Positions 1 through 11,570 of a stretch of DNA of 64,000 bases are shown in pieces. The position numbers and the translations under genes are program-made. The stretch covers positions 81,604 through 145,603 of the forward strand of contig MNCI01003829.1 in assembly GCA_015680685.1 (NCBI GenBank). Reading direction: 5' to 3'. Each line of letters opens with the position of its first letter. Position 1 is the stretch's first letter. The notes under the pieces are model-generated. The model made no database searches and had not been told where the DNA came from. It saw only the letters and a list, made by a program, of their open reading frames with translations. This stretch comes from Gnetum montanum (lineage: Eukaryota > Streptophyta > Gnetopsida > Gnetales > Gnetaceae).

Positions 1-195
1 CTGCAATGATGAAGTAATCTCGATCTTTATTGCCGGTCATGTGGGTGTCCAAGTACAGCACACTCGAATAAAGACACCGTACAATCACATTCACCACACT
101 GCGGGCAGACACGGGAAAATTCTAACTCTGGAGGGATCAAACTGCTAGAGCTTCGCTACACTAAAACTGGGATGTGAAATGAGGGAGAGCCGCCT

Positions 196-206
196 CTTAT
201 TTATAG
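196..206 (-). promoter_or_regulatory. TATA-like box of the young LTR
   Basis: The minus strand reads CTATAAATAAG, placed between the CpG-rich upstream repeats and the conserved CCAGAGTTAGAATT block. Related LTRs have TATATAAG or TATATAA at the matching place (21471-21480, 12336-12342). Confidence 0.55.
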
Positions 207-220
207 AAATTGCGGCTGAC

Positions 221-291
221 TGCGATATCGCGTATGCGATATCGCGGGGAAGACGTGATATCGCGTATGCGATATCGTGTACGCGATATCG
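221..291. repeat. CpG-rich palindromic subrepeats in LTR U3
   Basis: GATATCGCGTATGCGATATC occurs at 224-243 and again from 257, with a further ACGCGATATCG at 281-291. The unit is nearly its own reverse complement. It lies just upstream of the TATA-like box, where LTR enhancers sit; that function is inferred. Worn versions (GGATATCGGACC, GATATTGGATATG) can be seen at 21390-21450. Confidence 0.7.
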
Positions 292-365
292 TGGCCCATG
301 ATACATCGCGACCCATGATACAACGTGGGTGCCTTATCGTGGGTGCCTTAAGGTGACCGCCAGCA

Positions 366-1390
366 ATATGAGCAATTTCATGTCTCATCATGAGGGTAAT
401 GAAGATGATATTACTCTTCTCTCAAGGAGAGTACAATGATTGCTTACAAGAAGAAAAAAAGGGACATCTTAGCAACAAAAAAGACAAAATTTCTTCAAAG
501 GTAGAGAAAGAGGTAGAAATTGTTTAAATTCTTCTAATCTAGATTTTTCTTCCATATAGTGTTGGGTTTGTGGAGGAAGAGGCCATATGGCCTTCAAATG
601 TCCTAGTGATCCCAATGATGGCAAAGTTTAGCCAAAGAATAGATCTAATGATGAGGAATTGAAAAGGCCAACTTTTATAAATGTTGGAATGACAGCGAGC
701 AAAGTGAAGAAGAAGCATGCAATTCTCCTAGAGAGTCTCATCACATTTTCATGGTGCTTACTAATTAATCTTCCTCACATATGGTAGAAAAACATGGTAA
801 GTGTGACGAAAGGTATAGTGAACTTAAAGAAGAAAATTTTCTCTTATATCATTTGATTATAAAGGTAAAGAAACTAGTGCTTTCTAAGTTAAATGCTATT
901 CATGTTGAAATGAAAGTAGAGATCTCAAACATAAAAGTTGATATTCAACCACTAACCTCTTGTAACAAGGATTGTAGCAAGATTGAAGATGAGGAGTTTC
1001 TTGAAAATTAGGTAAAGAATTTCGAGGATGTAAAACCTAAAAATGCAAGCTCAAGCCTAAGCATAGTAAGGTTTGATAATTCTGATCATAAGGATAATAC
1101 TACTTTTATATGTAAAAATTGTGGTCTTATGCAAACTCTTAACCATGATGATCAAAATAATATTAATGCTTAGTATTGTCAAGAGGGCTTTGGTGAGGAA
1201 ACTATGCAAGTACCAATAAGTGAGAATGAAGAGAAGTGGAGTTTTGAAAATAATGCAAAAATTGATTCAAAGTTCTATCACAAGGGAAATGAACAATTAG
1301 AGACATTACTTACATGGTCTAATGAAAGAGAAATTAAAGATGAGAAGGTACTTCATGATAGGGAGCCTCATCTCAAACTCCAATAATCTT
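366..1390 (+). pseudogene. Ty1/copia gag remnant with zinc knuckle
   Basis: This is the 3' part of a copia-type gag, the nucleocapsid protein that packages element RNA. The key evidence is a perfect CX2CX4HX4C knuckle at 560-601 (CWVCGGRGHMAFKC), with a stop codon directly before it. The same block, frameshifted, occurs at 52186-52230 in the copia element further along. Downstream, open stretches at 781-1011 and 1204-1386 encode a Lys/Glu-rich, coiled-coil-like segment (YSELKEENFLLYHLIIKVKK) resembling the region after the knuckle in that other element. The knuckle and these stretches lie in different frames, so frameshifts have occurred. The N-terminal part of gag is missing, cut by the LTR that ends at 365. 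Confidence 0.65.
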
Positions 1391-3346
1391 CTCAATTTAT
1401 TAGCAAGGAAGGTAAGTTAAGGTAAGTCTCTATCTCTTTGCTTGCTAGTTAATAAGGATAGTGTATGAGAATTCCTAAATTATCCATGGCTTAGATAAAA
1501 AATGTGGAATAAGTATCTAAAGCATTTCTCTCATTCATTCATGATATTAATATAATTGGTTCTATGAAGATTTATAATAGCTCTTATAATTATTTTCCTT
1601 GGATCTTTATTTTTTGATTTCCTATGTTGGTATTTAGTCTTACTTAATCTGAAATTCTTGTGATGATTCTATGCTATTAGTCTTTGGGATGATTTTGCCA
1701 TTTTAAGATAAGACAAATGCTTGAAATCCTATCAATATTACTGGTTGAAGATATAATTCGCCACAAATGAAGCTTAATGTTGATCTAAAGTTATAGTGTG
1801 TTTGTGATTTTTTCACATTGATCTTAAGAGCCCAAGATAAGTAGCACATATGTAGGGGAGCCTACATCTCAATCATCTTGGGGGCCATCAATGTAAGTGG
1901 AGTTCATGGAGACTTTAGCCAAAATGCACAATGAGCAATAAAAGAACTATAAGAGGTATTTATTGGGATGGGAAAGTCTTAAAATGGTTGTGTATTAGGA
2001 CTTTAAAAGGTACTTAATGATATATGAATACTTAATTTCTTATCAACATCTATTATTTGTAAATAATTATGGTTGTTGTATTGACTTGTACTAAAATCAA
2101 AACATGCATGACTTTCATATTCTTTTGATAAATTATTTTGGTTGAATCTAGAACTACGTGATGTAACCTATTAGATTAGTTTTCTTTTATCTTTGGTCTT
2201 TAGCATCAATCTCTGTTGGTCCTCATGGATTTTGAACTAAGAGCCCAATTATTTGATGTTCAATCATAAGCTTAAGCATGAATTATTTATTTTTATACAG
2301 CAAGTAGTTGATATTATGAGCAAGACCATTATCATTTTTGGATATTTGTGCTTTTGATTGAGTTATCCACTGAATAATTTTCTTTGAGATGTAGATTTTG
2401 GAAATTTGGCATGGTTGGTTTCAAGTTGTAGATTACTTGCTTCTCAACGTTCACACTTCAATTCAAGCTTAAACATTGGTATATGTGTGGCAACACTTGT
2501 AATATTCTTGCTTTCCTATTTGTGTGATACTTGATGGAACACTTGTTTCATGTGATATCTTTGATATTTTGTATTTACTAACTATTTTTACATGATCATA
2601 TTTACATTAGGAGAGAATTTTAGCAAGTGTATGGATGTATATTTATCAGCATGTTTTATTTTTGATCAAATGGTTTTGGATGTTGCATTGCCTTGAACAA
2701 ACATTGGAGTATTCATGTCTCACTTATAGCTTTGACATTTAAAATTGAATGTTGATGGTTCTTATTGAATTAATTGTAGCTCCTTGTTTTGATCTCAAAA
2801 GAGCAATTCTCAATTTTCACAGTCATGCCTTAAGTGAAGGATGCAGTACATTCCTCACTACATTTTGAGCAATTACATGATTAGTCTATGGGAATGTATT
2901 TGTTTGACATCAATGGTTTTCCATTGTGATGTTGTATGAATATATTTACCTCATCATGAAGATATGCCCATTTGCTAATGTTGTATAAAAATGAAGATTC
3001 TCTGAATTCCATGCACCTTACATTACTAATGACTTATTGTTTTAGAGATAGGTTGCTTAAGGCTTTACTTCAACTTTAAGATTGGATTTCACTTGGAAGG
3101 TTTGTTTTGCTCTTGCAAAATTTGGGGTACCTATTCATGGACTTGATAAATACATACTCTCGATATCTTTTTAGGATAATGAGTGATACTTGGCTCTCCA
3201 TATTATGTGGATATTATTGTTCTTTTCTATCTTTTCTACCCAGGTTTGTGCACATTATCCTTTTTGTTGCTATTCAAAAAGGGGGAGAGTAATATGGTTA
3301 TATTTGTATGATCACTAACCCATTTTCTTAAGTTTTGAACATCACC
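1391..3346 (+). other. Non-coding internal region of the gag-only copia remnant
   Basis: About 1.95 kb of AT-rich sequence lies between gag and the 3' polypurine tract. I find no protease, integrase, RT or RNase H motif here on either strand; in particular no YVDD-type RT box. It either replaces the pol region or is long 3' untranslated sequence left after a pol deletion. A short open frame at 3107-3292 looks hydrophobic and without recognisable motifs, so I do not call it a gene. Confidence 0.45.
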
Positions 3347-3356
3347 AAAAGGGGGA
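3347..3356 (+). promoter_or_regulatory. Polypurine tract of copia element 1
   Basis: AAAAGGGGGA lies four bases before the TG that opens the 3' LTR. The matching site in copia element 2 is AAAAGGGAGA at 56056-56065. Such tracts prime plus-strand DNA synthesis in LTR elements. Confidence 0.6.
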
Positions 3357-3359
3357 TAT

Positions 3360-4600
3360 TGTGGACCTTCTAATGTGTTTTGATGTGCTCAAAACATTAA
3401 GTAAAATGGAAATAGAAGTTGTTTGCATGGGTTGTATGGTTATTATGTTTGTAGGACTACATACACGAGAAACCAAGATGAGCTAAAGAGGATAAGAAAT
3501 GAACTATCCTAGAGCTCAAAGGAGGAGGTCACCCACATGTCTTTAAATGAATAATCAAAGAATGTGGACAAGGACCTAGTATTGTACAAGTAAAGAGAAC
3601 ATCATTAAAGCATACGAAAGATCAAGGTTGTGGTCAAGGAATGATGCATTAATCATGCAAGGGAAAGTGAAGAAAGATGTCTCTAGGAAGTAACAGACAT
3701 CTTGGTAGATTTGGAGAGAACTCAGACAAAGACATCTTCAAAAATAGTAAGACATATTTCTTAGATAAATACATCCTTTAGAAGGTAGAGATGTCTTTAC
3801 AGATTGCATACCAAGTCTAGAAAGATGTCTTCCACAAGATAAAGACATCTTCCAGAGTAGAGACTTCAAAAAGACATCTTTCAGGAAATAAAGATGTCTT
3901 CCTAGATTTGAAGGCAAATTTAGAGAGACATCTTAAGCATGAGAAAGATGTCTCCCAAAATTGTTAGTGACTATTAGCTAGTTGTTGCACAAGTTTTGAG
4001 AAGGATTTAGAAACATTGTAGCTATAAGAAGACTTCATGTGCATTGGGAAATTTGCAAGCATTGTTGTATTCATTGTAAAATCATTTGTAATCATTGAAT
4101 TCTCTGTTGCTTCTCATTGTCTAATCATTTTGGCTTTGTAAAGTGTGTTGTACCTAACTGTGCAAGGATCAACAAATTGAGTTGCAATTATTCCTTGTAA
4201 TTCTTGTTCTTATTGCTCTATAGGGTTGATGTGCTTGAGCTTGTTGGGATCCTACAGGATTGAGTTGTTGGTGCTATGGTATAACATTCTCATGCAAAGC
4301 TCAATATTGTAAAGGTTGTGGAAGCCTTGAAACCACATTTCAAAGCCTAATAGAATATTGTAGGGTTGAGTGATTGGTACTATGGTACAACACTTTAGAG
4401 CAGGGCTTGATGACTATATAGGATGTGGATCCTTCAATCACATTTTGAGAGCAACAAAGTCTAGAGGTGTGCTTACGATCTATCCTTTTAGTGTGGAGTA
4501 CCCAAGTTGGGAAATCATGTAAATTCATGTGTGTGATTTGTTTTATAAAGGTTCATATTGGGGAAGTTATTCATGCCCCCCTTCTAAGTTCAATGATCCA
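3360..4600 (+). mobile_element. 3' LTR of copia element 1
   Basis: It starts TGTGGACC after the polypurine tract and ends near AATGATCCA at 4600. Its overall plan parallels the LTRs at 50395-51346 and 56069-57035: a U3 loaded with AAGACATCTT/AAGATGTCTT motifs, a transcribed part containing 'GGTTG.TGT.CTT' blocks and 'ACCCAAGTTGGGAAA', and a closing block 'CCCCC.TCTAAGTTC..TGATC.A'. The shared structure but low identity suggest related families, not the same one. The 5' LTR is not in the window. Confidence 0.65.
3650..3965. repeat. Cluster of AAGATGTCT / AGACATCTT motifs
   Basis: About a dozen occurrences in both orientations in roughly 300 bases, for example at 3663-3673, 3743-3752, 3833-3841 and 3890-3900. 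The motif is almost self-complementary. The same clustering occurs in U3 of the copia LTRs at 50.58-50.84 kb and 56.26-56.54 kb. Confidence 0.7.
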
Positions 4601-4910
4601 TACGTAGACCATAGGTCATGGTACCTAACCATGAGTCATGGTTAAATCATGATTTGTTAAGGAGCTAAAAACCTTAACCATGGGTGGTAGCTAGTTCATG
4701 ATTTTTAAACCATAGGTTTTAGTGTAGTCATGATTAGATCATGGTTGCTTATGGAATTATTTCTTTATTTTCATTGGCCTTTGGACTAATTTTTCTTTAA
4801 CCATGAGTTATGGGAAGCTCATGCTTATCTTACCATTGATTATGATGAAGTCAAGATTTCCTAACCATGGGTTGTGATGCCCTTTAAGAGAATAGATTTA
4901 TTTCCTTCTA
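4601..4910. repeat. Diverged array of ACCATGAGTCATGG-type units
   Basis: The phrases ACCATAGGTCATGG, ACCATGAGTCATGG, ACCATGGGTGG and ACCATAGGTTTTAG recur every 30-60 bases. The core is an imperfect palindrome. The array adjoins the end of the copia LTR and resumes at about 5810. Confidence 0.55.
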
Positions 4911-5809
4911 TCTCTATGTTGGATTTGTGAAGATGATGAGATATGGGGATACCTCCTAGTTCTTATGTAATTTTCAATGTATTTTTTATATGTGTCTTCT
5001 TGTGCTAGTCTTGTTGGTGATGATTCCAGGATGTTTGCCATGTTTGGAAGTATTTAAATCCTATTTTGATGAGTTCAAGGGGTTCTACGATTAACAAGGA
5101 CTTGTTTAAGGTGTTTGGATGTTCTACACCTCAAAATAAGCATCTTTATTTTTTTCCCTAATAGGATAGATGTCTCCTCTACAAGATATTTCTTGCAAAA
5201 TAGATGTCTACTCTAGAAGCAAGATGTCTACATTGAATGCTAGACTTCTTATGCAACTCATCTGCACTCGGGCAAGATGTCTTCTTTGACCATAAGACAT
5301 TTACTTTGGAAAATAATAGATATTAATATATAATTTGAATGTAGAGAAGATGAGAGGTCACATGAGAAGCTATAAGTAAGTATCTAAGGCCTAATTTTGA
5401 GCAAGAAAGTTAAGTGACAGAGTTGAGAGGTCTCTTAAGAGCTTGTACAAGAAAAGTGCTTGTGAATGAGAGTTTGAGTACAAGTAAGAAAGAGCTTGTA
5501 CTAGGAAATTATGTCCATTTGATTAAGAGGCAAGAGAGAGTACTTGAGAGAGGTTAAGAGAATTGCTTATAAGTGTCTTATCTTGAACTAATGGTCCAAG
5601 TGGAAGCAATTAAGAATTAAGAGGGATTATGTGTAGCCTCTAAGATCCTTGGAAGAGATGTGAGTTGAACTTGACTCCTTATCTTTGATGTATTTATCTA
5701 CATTTTGAGAGTTGTTTTAATAAAAGGGAGAATTTTCTCAATTCCTTTGTGTTATTCTTATTTTCTAGGCTTAATTTTCTTAGGGAACTTATAGATATTG
5801 AGTTGGACC
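4911..5809 (+). other. LTR-like unassigned block with AAGATGTCT motifs
   Basis: AAGATGTCT and AAGACATC motifs at 5160-5310 recall the copia U3 regions. They are followed by a purine-rich stretch and an AATAAAAGG signal near 5720. It interrupts the ACCATGAGTCATGG array, whose unit at 4860-4930 resembles 5850-5920. I cannot place TG/CA ends or find a partner, so this could be a solo LTR or a rearranged fragment. Confidence 0.3.
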
Positions 5810-6080
5810 TCACATGAACAAATCATGGTAAATATGTGGGTGTCTCACCATAGGTCATGATGGCCTATAAAGTTTCCATCCTATTGCTTCTAGCTTCTAT
5901 GTTGAGATGGAATGGACCATGAGTCATGGAGACCTAGTTTTGTAATACAATAGGTTATGGTAAGGTCATTGTCACTAACAAATAAAGGCATTTTAATTCT
6001 GTGTATACATGAGTTATGATCAGCTTATGGTTTCATTGGAAAAGGATATTACAAGTCATAGCTTGAAAATTATGGGGATT
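5810..6080. repeat. Second block of the ACCATGAGTCATGG-type array
   Basis: AATCATGGTAAAT, ACCATAGGTCATGATGG, ACCATGAGTCATGGAG and ATGAGTTATGATC recur here. The stretch 5850-5920 aligns by eye with 4860-4930, which suggests the two blocks were once one array. Confidence 0.5.
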
Positions 6081-9000
6081 TTGAGAGAGCTCATTGCACA
6101 ATTTACTTGAGAATAATTTAATTTATTGCAACATGGGTAAAAATTAGAAATAAAACATGTTCATTAGACACATAAGATGAATTCATAGAGGCAAGTGATT
6201 TTTTAACATGAATGAAAAGCTTGACTTCAAATTTGGGTAACATTTGGTCAAAACGAATGTACTTAAAGTGCTCAGAAATACATCATAACTTGTGAGGTTT
6301 ATCTTTTGATAGAGTGAAATGAATTTGAAACAAGGGTAAAATGATGAAATGGATGGGACTAATGAAACTGGAAACTACTATTTTTGATTTTATTTCTTGA
6401 AAACATGGATAAAAAGATGAATATGTGTGATGGTCTACTTTAGAGAGAGCATCAAAATATTAAAAAAAAAATAGAAAGGATAATGAACATAGAAAATGAA
6501 AGAAAATATAAATTCTTCTATTTCCTAAAGCTTGAATGACATGATTCTTTAAACAATATCTCATTAGGAGGTGCTTTATGAGAACACTAAACTTTCAAAC
6601 TTCTTAAGATGAAATCATGGTGAGGAGGTACTTATGATACTCTTCTCTTAACTCTACTCCAAGATGAGGGAGGAGTTTCTCACATTCTGTCTTATGATGG
6701 CATGCTTGAAAGTGGAGGGGCTTAAGAGCATGCTTCACCTCTTGGAGAAGTTCTTACTCTCTTGAGCTCTTTACACTCTCTTCTCTTTTGATTCTTTCTT
6801 CTTCTTCTAGAGGTATTTTGTTCTTTTGATACAATGACTACATACCTTCTTATATAGATTTTGGAGAATGGTTGACATAACCATAGTTGGGTAACTTGAT
6901 GTAAGGGTAAAGTAGGATTAGCCACTAATGTGATTACAAATTGCATCCTGACAAGACTAAGTGAAGTGCAGGTAACCCATGTGGTTTCAATACTTGTTCA
7001 CATAATACATGACTTTAGAATGATCCCAACACATCTTCACATGGTTTTGGCATGATCTTAGCATATTTGAGGGGGAAACTTATGCTCTTTTTTGGTCCCA
7101 AGTAAAATATGGATGCTAAATGGTAGTAGGAATCCACTTTGACTTATCTTCTTTCTTCTTTCTTCATGTTTCTTTTTTTCTTAATTCATCCTTGAGGGAT
7201 CATTTCTTCATATTTTGATGTTTATGGATTTTCCCAAGGTTCTTCATCTTATATACAATTTTTCTTATTTTGAATACATAGTGAGAATTAAGGTGACATC
7301 AAATGTACATCATCCTAATTTATGAAAAAAAATGATGCTCTAGTCATGGTCAATGAGCTACATAGGATCATCACCTAAAGACTGAATGCTCGTATTACCA
7401 TCCTAGAAGGTTTAGTGGATGATAAAAGCCTAGCCTCTTTTGAGTGGTTTTACCCAAGCTTGAACCCACATCTAATGACTTGAGAAATGAGTACCTGGTC
7501 ATTACTCCAAGTATTGGCTCCCTTTTAGTGTTTATAGTTTATAACAATTATAAAATTAATAAAAAAAATTCAAAGAGTTTCAAAGTGAATCCTATGATAT
7601 GCTTAAGCTATTAATTGAAACTCTTGTATACTATAGAAAATATAAATTTCAAAATAATAGAACATTAAGACAAGAAAATATAACTTTAAATAAGTTTCAT
7701 TAAGAAATCCAACATATAAGCCAAGGGTAATATTGTCAAATATAAAAATTCAATTCAGATTCAAATAAAGAAATTAAAACACTTGTGCTAAATCTCATAA
7801 TTAGATAACCAAAGTTACTATAAGTTTATATTATCTTAACACTGATTCTAAATAGGAATAAATGGAGAATTAGCTAAACTTCATTGGAATTCCCATATTT
7901 CTCAACTGCATTATATCTTGAAAATTTTGTGTAAAGAAGGGAATCAATACAAGATTGAGTAGGGCTACTATTAGAAATATTTTTTAGATGATCTATCAAC
8001 ATGTGTCATGGAGTTAGTATGAATGGTGTGGGATGCACACCCTACATAAAATTATTAGCATCAAGAAATAATCTAAAGTAATAAATTCAACACATGATAT
8101 AAATATAAATATAATACAAGATTTTATGCAAAATAAAGAAAATATCTTCCACCACTACTACCCAACAACCATGTAATGTTAGCACTCTTACGTAGGTTTA
8201 AATGCAAGCTATATTTAATTTTCTTAATATCAATTATAAGCTATTAATTAACCATCATAGCTTTTATTCACATATAGTTAATCAAATATGCTTGTAGGTT
8301 TTTTATTAGTTTCTATATTTAATTGATGCTAGTAAATGAATTTTCAAAGACATGTAATACTAATCTTTTGGGTTGAGAAAAAGAGTTAGGAATGGATAGT
8401 TTCTTCCCATATTATGGGGTTCCCAACAAGGGCCACAAAATTTGTGAGGTTGAAATTGATATAAATCTAGGGCTATCTCACAAGTTGATTGGTACTCTCC
8501 TTAGTGTTATATCTACTAATCATATTTTAAAAATAATGATTCAATCTTATTTTCTACAATTCAAATTAAGTGCATACAAAGAATGTATCTAGGGTGGTGG
8601 TGAAAGCATCCATTCATTTAAAGTTTAATGTTTTTTTATGTAATGCTTTCCAAATCATTTTATATTTATTTTATCATTTATTTTCCTATGGAAATTATTC
8701 TTTTACCTTCAAAAGGATGCTTTTGAAATTTGAAAGGCTATTTCTTTTTGGAAGAAAAAATAAATTGTTACTAACTATAAAATGAATATCTTTGAACATA
8801 TGATAATTTAAGGATAAAAAATATATTTTTTCTTCTTATTTTATTTTCTACAATTTTGAGAAACAAAATATCATCAATGTCATAATGTGAATGCACACTT
8901 AAGGCCAAAACTCTATGTAACACTTCTAAAATTGTTTTGCAAAATTAATAAAAGTTAATTTGATCATAGTGGGGTTAGAAAAACTTGATTTCCCATTTAA

Positions 9001-9227
9001 AATTATTAAACGTTTAATTTGACCCTAATTTTAATTAAACATGAATTATGAGGCAATGTTATAAATTGCAGAAAAACTAATATAGAATTTGATTTTGTCT
9101 AGTTATTTAGAAGTAATACCAAGATGTGTGTTATTTTGCTTGTACACTTTATATGATGTAATACATATTTTACAATGCAATTTCATATTTTTGTGGTGTA
9201 ACTATATGTTTTTTTATAATAAATATA
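6081..9227. other. AT-rich, no gene recognised
   Basis: About 3.1 kb with only short open frames (for example 6722-6946 minus, 8392-8592 and 8570-8785 plus) whose translations show no motif I know. Homopolymer runs and TTCTTCTTC-type tracts are common. No LTR ends, primer sites or tRNA-like folds were seen. Confidence 0.4.
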
Positions 9228-9402
9228 GAAGCTCGTAGCACAATCCCTTTACCATAACAAGGTAGAGGAAATCTACTAAATAAGATTGTATCATCACATG
9301 GCTACTTCATTAATACCACACTTGTAAGTGAGGCAGGAATTGAACCCACAAGCTTCCAATTGAGAGATAATTACCTTGATAACTGAGTTATGTTTTATCC
9401 TA
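9228..9402 (-). mobile_element. tRNA-derived SINE, Au-like
   Basis: Read on the minus strand it has an A box-like ATAACTCAGTTATCAAGG (plus 9374-9390) and a B box GGTTCAATTCC (plus 9336-9346) at tRNA-like spacing. A body with ATGTG.TGATACAATC.TATTTAGTAGATTTCC and CTCTACCTTGTTA follows. From memory this arrangement matches the Au family of plant SINEs, which are short non-autonomous elements transcribed by RNA polymerase III and moved by LINE enzymes. Both ends are approximate, and I saw no clean target duplication. Confidence 0.65.
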
Positions 9403-9783
9403 TTTACTCTAAAAATATTCATATATTATCGAAAATATTTAAGTATTCAAATTTATCTTGTTGTGACTATTCATGTTTTATGAGGCATCCTAATATGAAT
9501 TGCAAAAAGATTGCAACATCTTGAAGTCCATTCGAAGCCTAAGTTAAGTAAGAGTGAAATGCTAATGCAAAGCATGCACATCAAGTCATTGGGACATGCA
9601 AACAAATCACATAAAATAGCTAAAGAATATAAATCACTCTATAAAAATCTTAAATGCGTATAGCTAAATAAGAATGACGTATGCACACAACCAACATATA
9701 AATGTAACCTCATCCTCTAATAGTGCTACGCACGTAAGAAAGTCTAAAGAAAAAGCCCATCTCATAAAACATCACACCATAGT
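9403..9783. other. No gene recognised
   Basis: AT-rich sequence between the SINE and a local tandem duplication. Nothing beyond scattered short open frames. Confidence 0.4.
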
Positions 9784-9929
9784 AGTCTATATTTCAAGCA
9801 TGTATCTTGTTACTATCTACATCATATCAACACTATACATAAGAGTCATAGCTGGTTAGTCTATATTTCAAGTATGTATCTTGTTACTATATACATCATA
9901 TCAACACTATACATAAGAGTCATAGCTCA
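9784..9929. repeat. Tandem duplication, 74-bp unit, two copies
   Basis: Unit 1 is 9784-9857 and unit 2 starts at 9858. Over the aligned part they differ at only two positions (AAGCATG/AAGTATG and TATCTAC/TATATAC), so this duplication is much younger than the surrounding repeats. Confidence 0.85.
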
Positions 9930-11190
9930 CAGTTAGACCAAACCTACACCATTTGTAAATGCATCTATCTCACATACGAAAATATGTAACAGAAGCACAT
10001 GAACATAGAATTAAGGCTACCTCAAATTTACTAATCTCCTAAGATTCTAGTTGCATGACCTACATATAAAGGGGGTTGGTACAGGACTAACTAAGAGTCT
10101 TTACACATCCCCTATGGATGTGAAGTAGGATGTTGTCTGGGAGGCAAGGTGTGAGGGAAACCAAAGAAACTTGCACTAGGGTTAGTACATCACATGCACA
10201 ACAAACATATATTTACAACAACAATAACTCATACATTTAGAATCTAGCACATAATTGAGTCATGCATGTACAGGACACATAATTACATTCATAGTGTTAC
10301 AAAACCACTACCATAAATACATGGACATAACACAAATCGTAATTAATATAGGCTCTTTGCATCCTATGCTTCAAGGAACTGCATCTAGATTAGACATAAC
10401 ATAAATACCCCAACATATAATGCTCCAAGGATATGTTTAAAAATATACTTAAGACATAATAACTAATAACATTGTTCCCTAATATCCTATGATCTAAGAA
10501 ACTACTAACACATGCACAAGATAGATCACTGTAAAGATCATGCATGCAACACCAAATCCAAGCATAAGACATAATGCATAATACATTTTCTTGACAATCG
10601 ATGCCTCAAGAGAAGCACATCATTCACAAACACTGATACATCCACAGTTTATATAATTCATGCTATCATTGACATTAGTACTTATAACATAATGAATGCC
10701 TATAGGCCTTTTATTAGTTTCATTAACATTTATCACTAACGATGCTAGTGCCTACTATCTCATCTTTCTAGGTCATTAAACTCTTAGAGGATATATATCC
10801 ATGCATGTCCATATGTCTCGAGATCTTGTACTAATCATAAGCCCAGTCTATACCCTTTTTCTTTCAACATAAGGATTGGGACATGAGCCTTGTTAATGTA
10901 CCTAAGGGAGATCTTTCCAACTCCTTTGAGGTGCCTCAGTATCAACTTATCCATACTTTCATGTTGGTTTCATCATGTAGCATACAAAAGAGGTCATAAT
11001 AATATTCAAAGTACATACGTATGACACATATATCAAAAGCACACATGCATGTCACACATACTTTAGCATAAATACTATCATAAATCCCATCAACTAGTAC
11101 TACTAAAAATGTCACAGCTATCAAATGTCACATTGTAATTATGATATATAAGATCCAATAAATTCAAAATATAAAAATATCATGTCTTGG
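9930..11190. other. AT-rich, no gene recognised
   Basis: About 1.26 kb rich in ACATAA, CATGCATG and similar short words. The short minus-strand frames at 10390-10572 and 10942-11124 lack motifs. No LTR borders seen. Confidence 0.4.
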
Positions 11191-11570
11191 TAATATACTT
11201 ATTGTGACTCAGACTGTGAGTTATGACTTACTTATGATGGTCCATTATAAAGGATCATGACTTGTCGTTCCTTATGCTGACCTCATGCTTCTTTACAAAA
11301 ATTCTTTTCTGACTCATAGCAATCTTGTTGTGACTCACATCTAGGTTACATCTTCTACAAAAACTCAACCACAACCTCACCATGATTACCCCCTAATTAT
11401 GCATAACTCACACTCACTTAAAAATAGAAAACTATAGCTTGATGGTGACCTAGCTATGACCCTGGCATGATTATCTATTCCTCACATCCCTCATCACAAC
11501 CTTGTTATAACTTATGCCCTATTATAAACCATACTGAGAGCTGGTCACAACTTGTGCAATACTCACACTT
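11191..11570. repeat. Array of GTGACTCA / CATGACT phrases
   Basis: TTGTGACTCA, GAGTTATGACTT, GATCATGACTTG, CTCATAGC and TTGTGACTCAC recur. They look like the reverse-strand counterpart of the ACCATGAGTCATGG units at 4.6-6.1 kb. The relationship is judged only from shared words. Confidence 0.35.

Larger units (their letters stand above)
1..365 (-). mobile_element. Partial LTR, Ty3/gypsy (tRNA-Asp-primed group), CpG-rich copy
   Basis: Read on the minus strand this is an LTR cut off by the window start. It carries a TATA-like box, then CCAGAGTTAGAATT, TCTTTATT, and an AATAAAGAT polyadenylation-type signal, in the same order and spacing as the LTRs at 21.4-22.2 kb and 60.9-61.7 kb. The likely outer end is the CA at 364-365, equivalent to a TG start on the minus strand. 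Beyond it the copia gag sequence begins, so the LTR has inserted into, or truncated, that gag. Unlike every related copy in the window it is full of CpG, which points to a recent insertion. Its internal region and second LTR lie outside the window, so it could be a solo LTR or one end of a full element. Confidence 0.7.
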
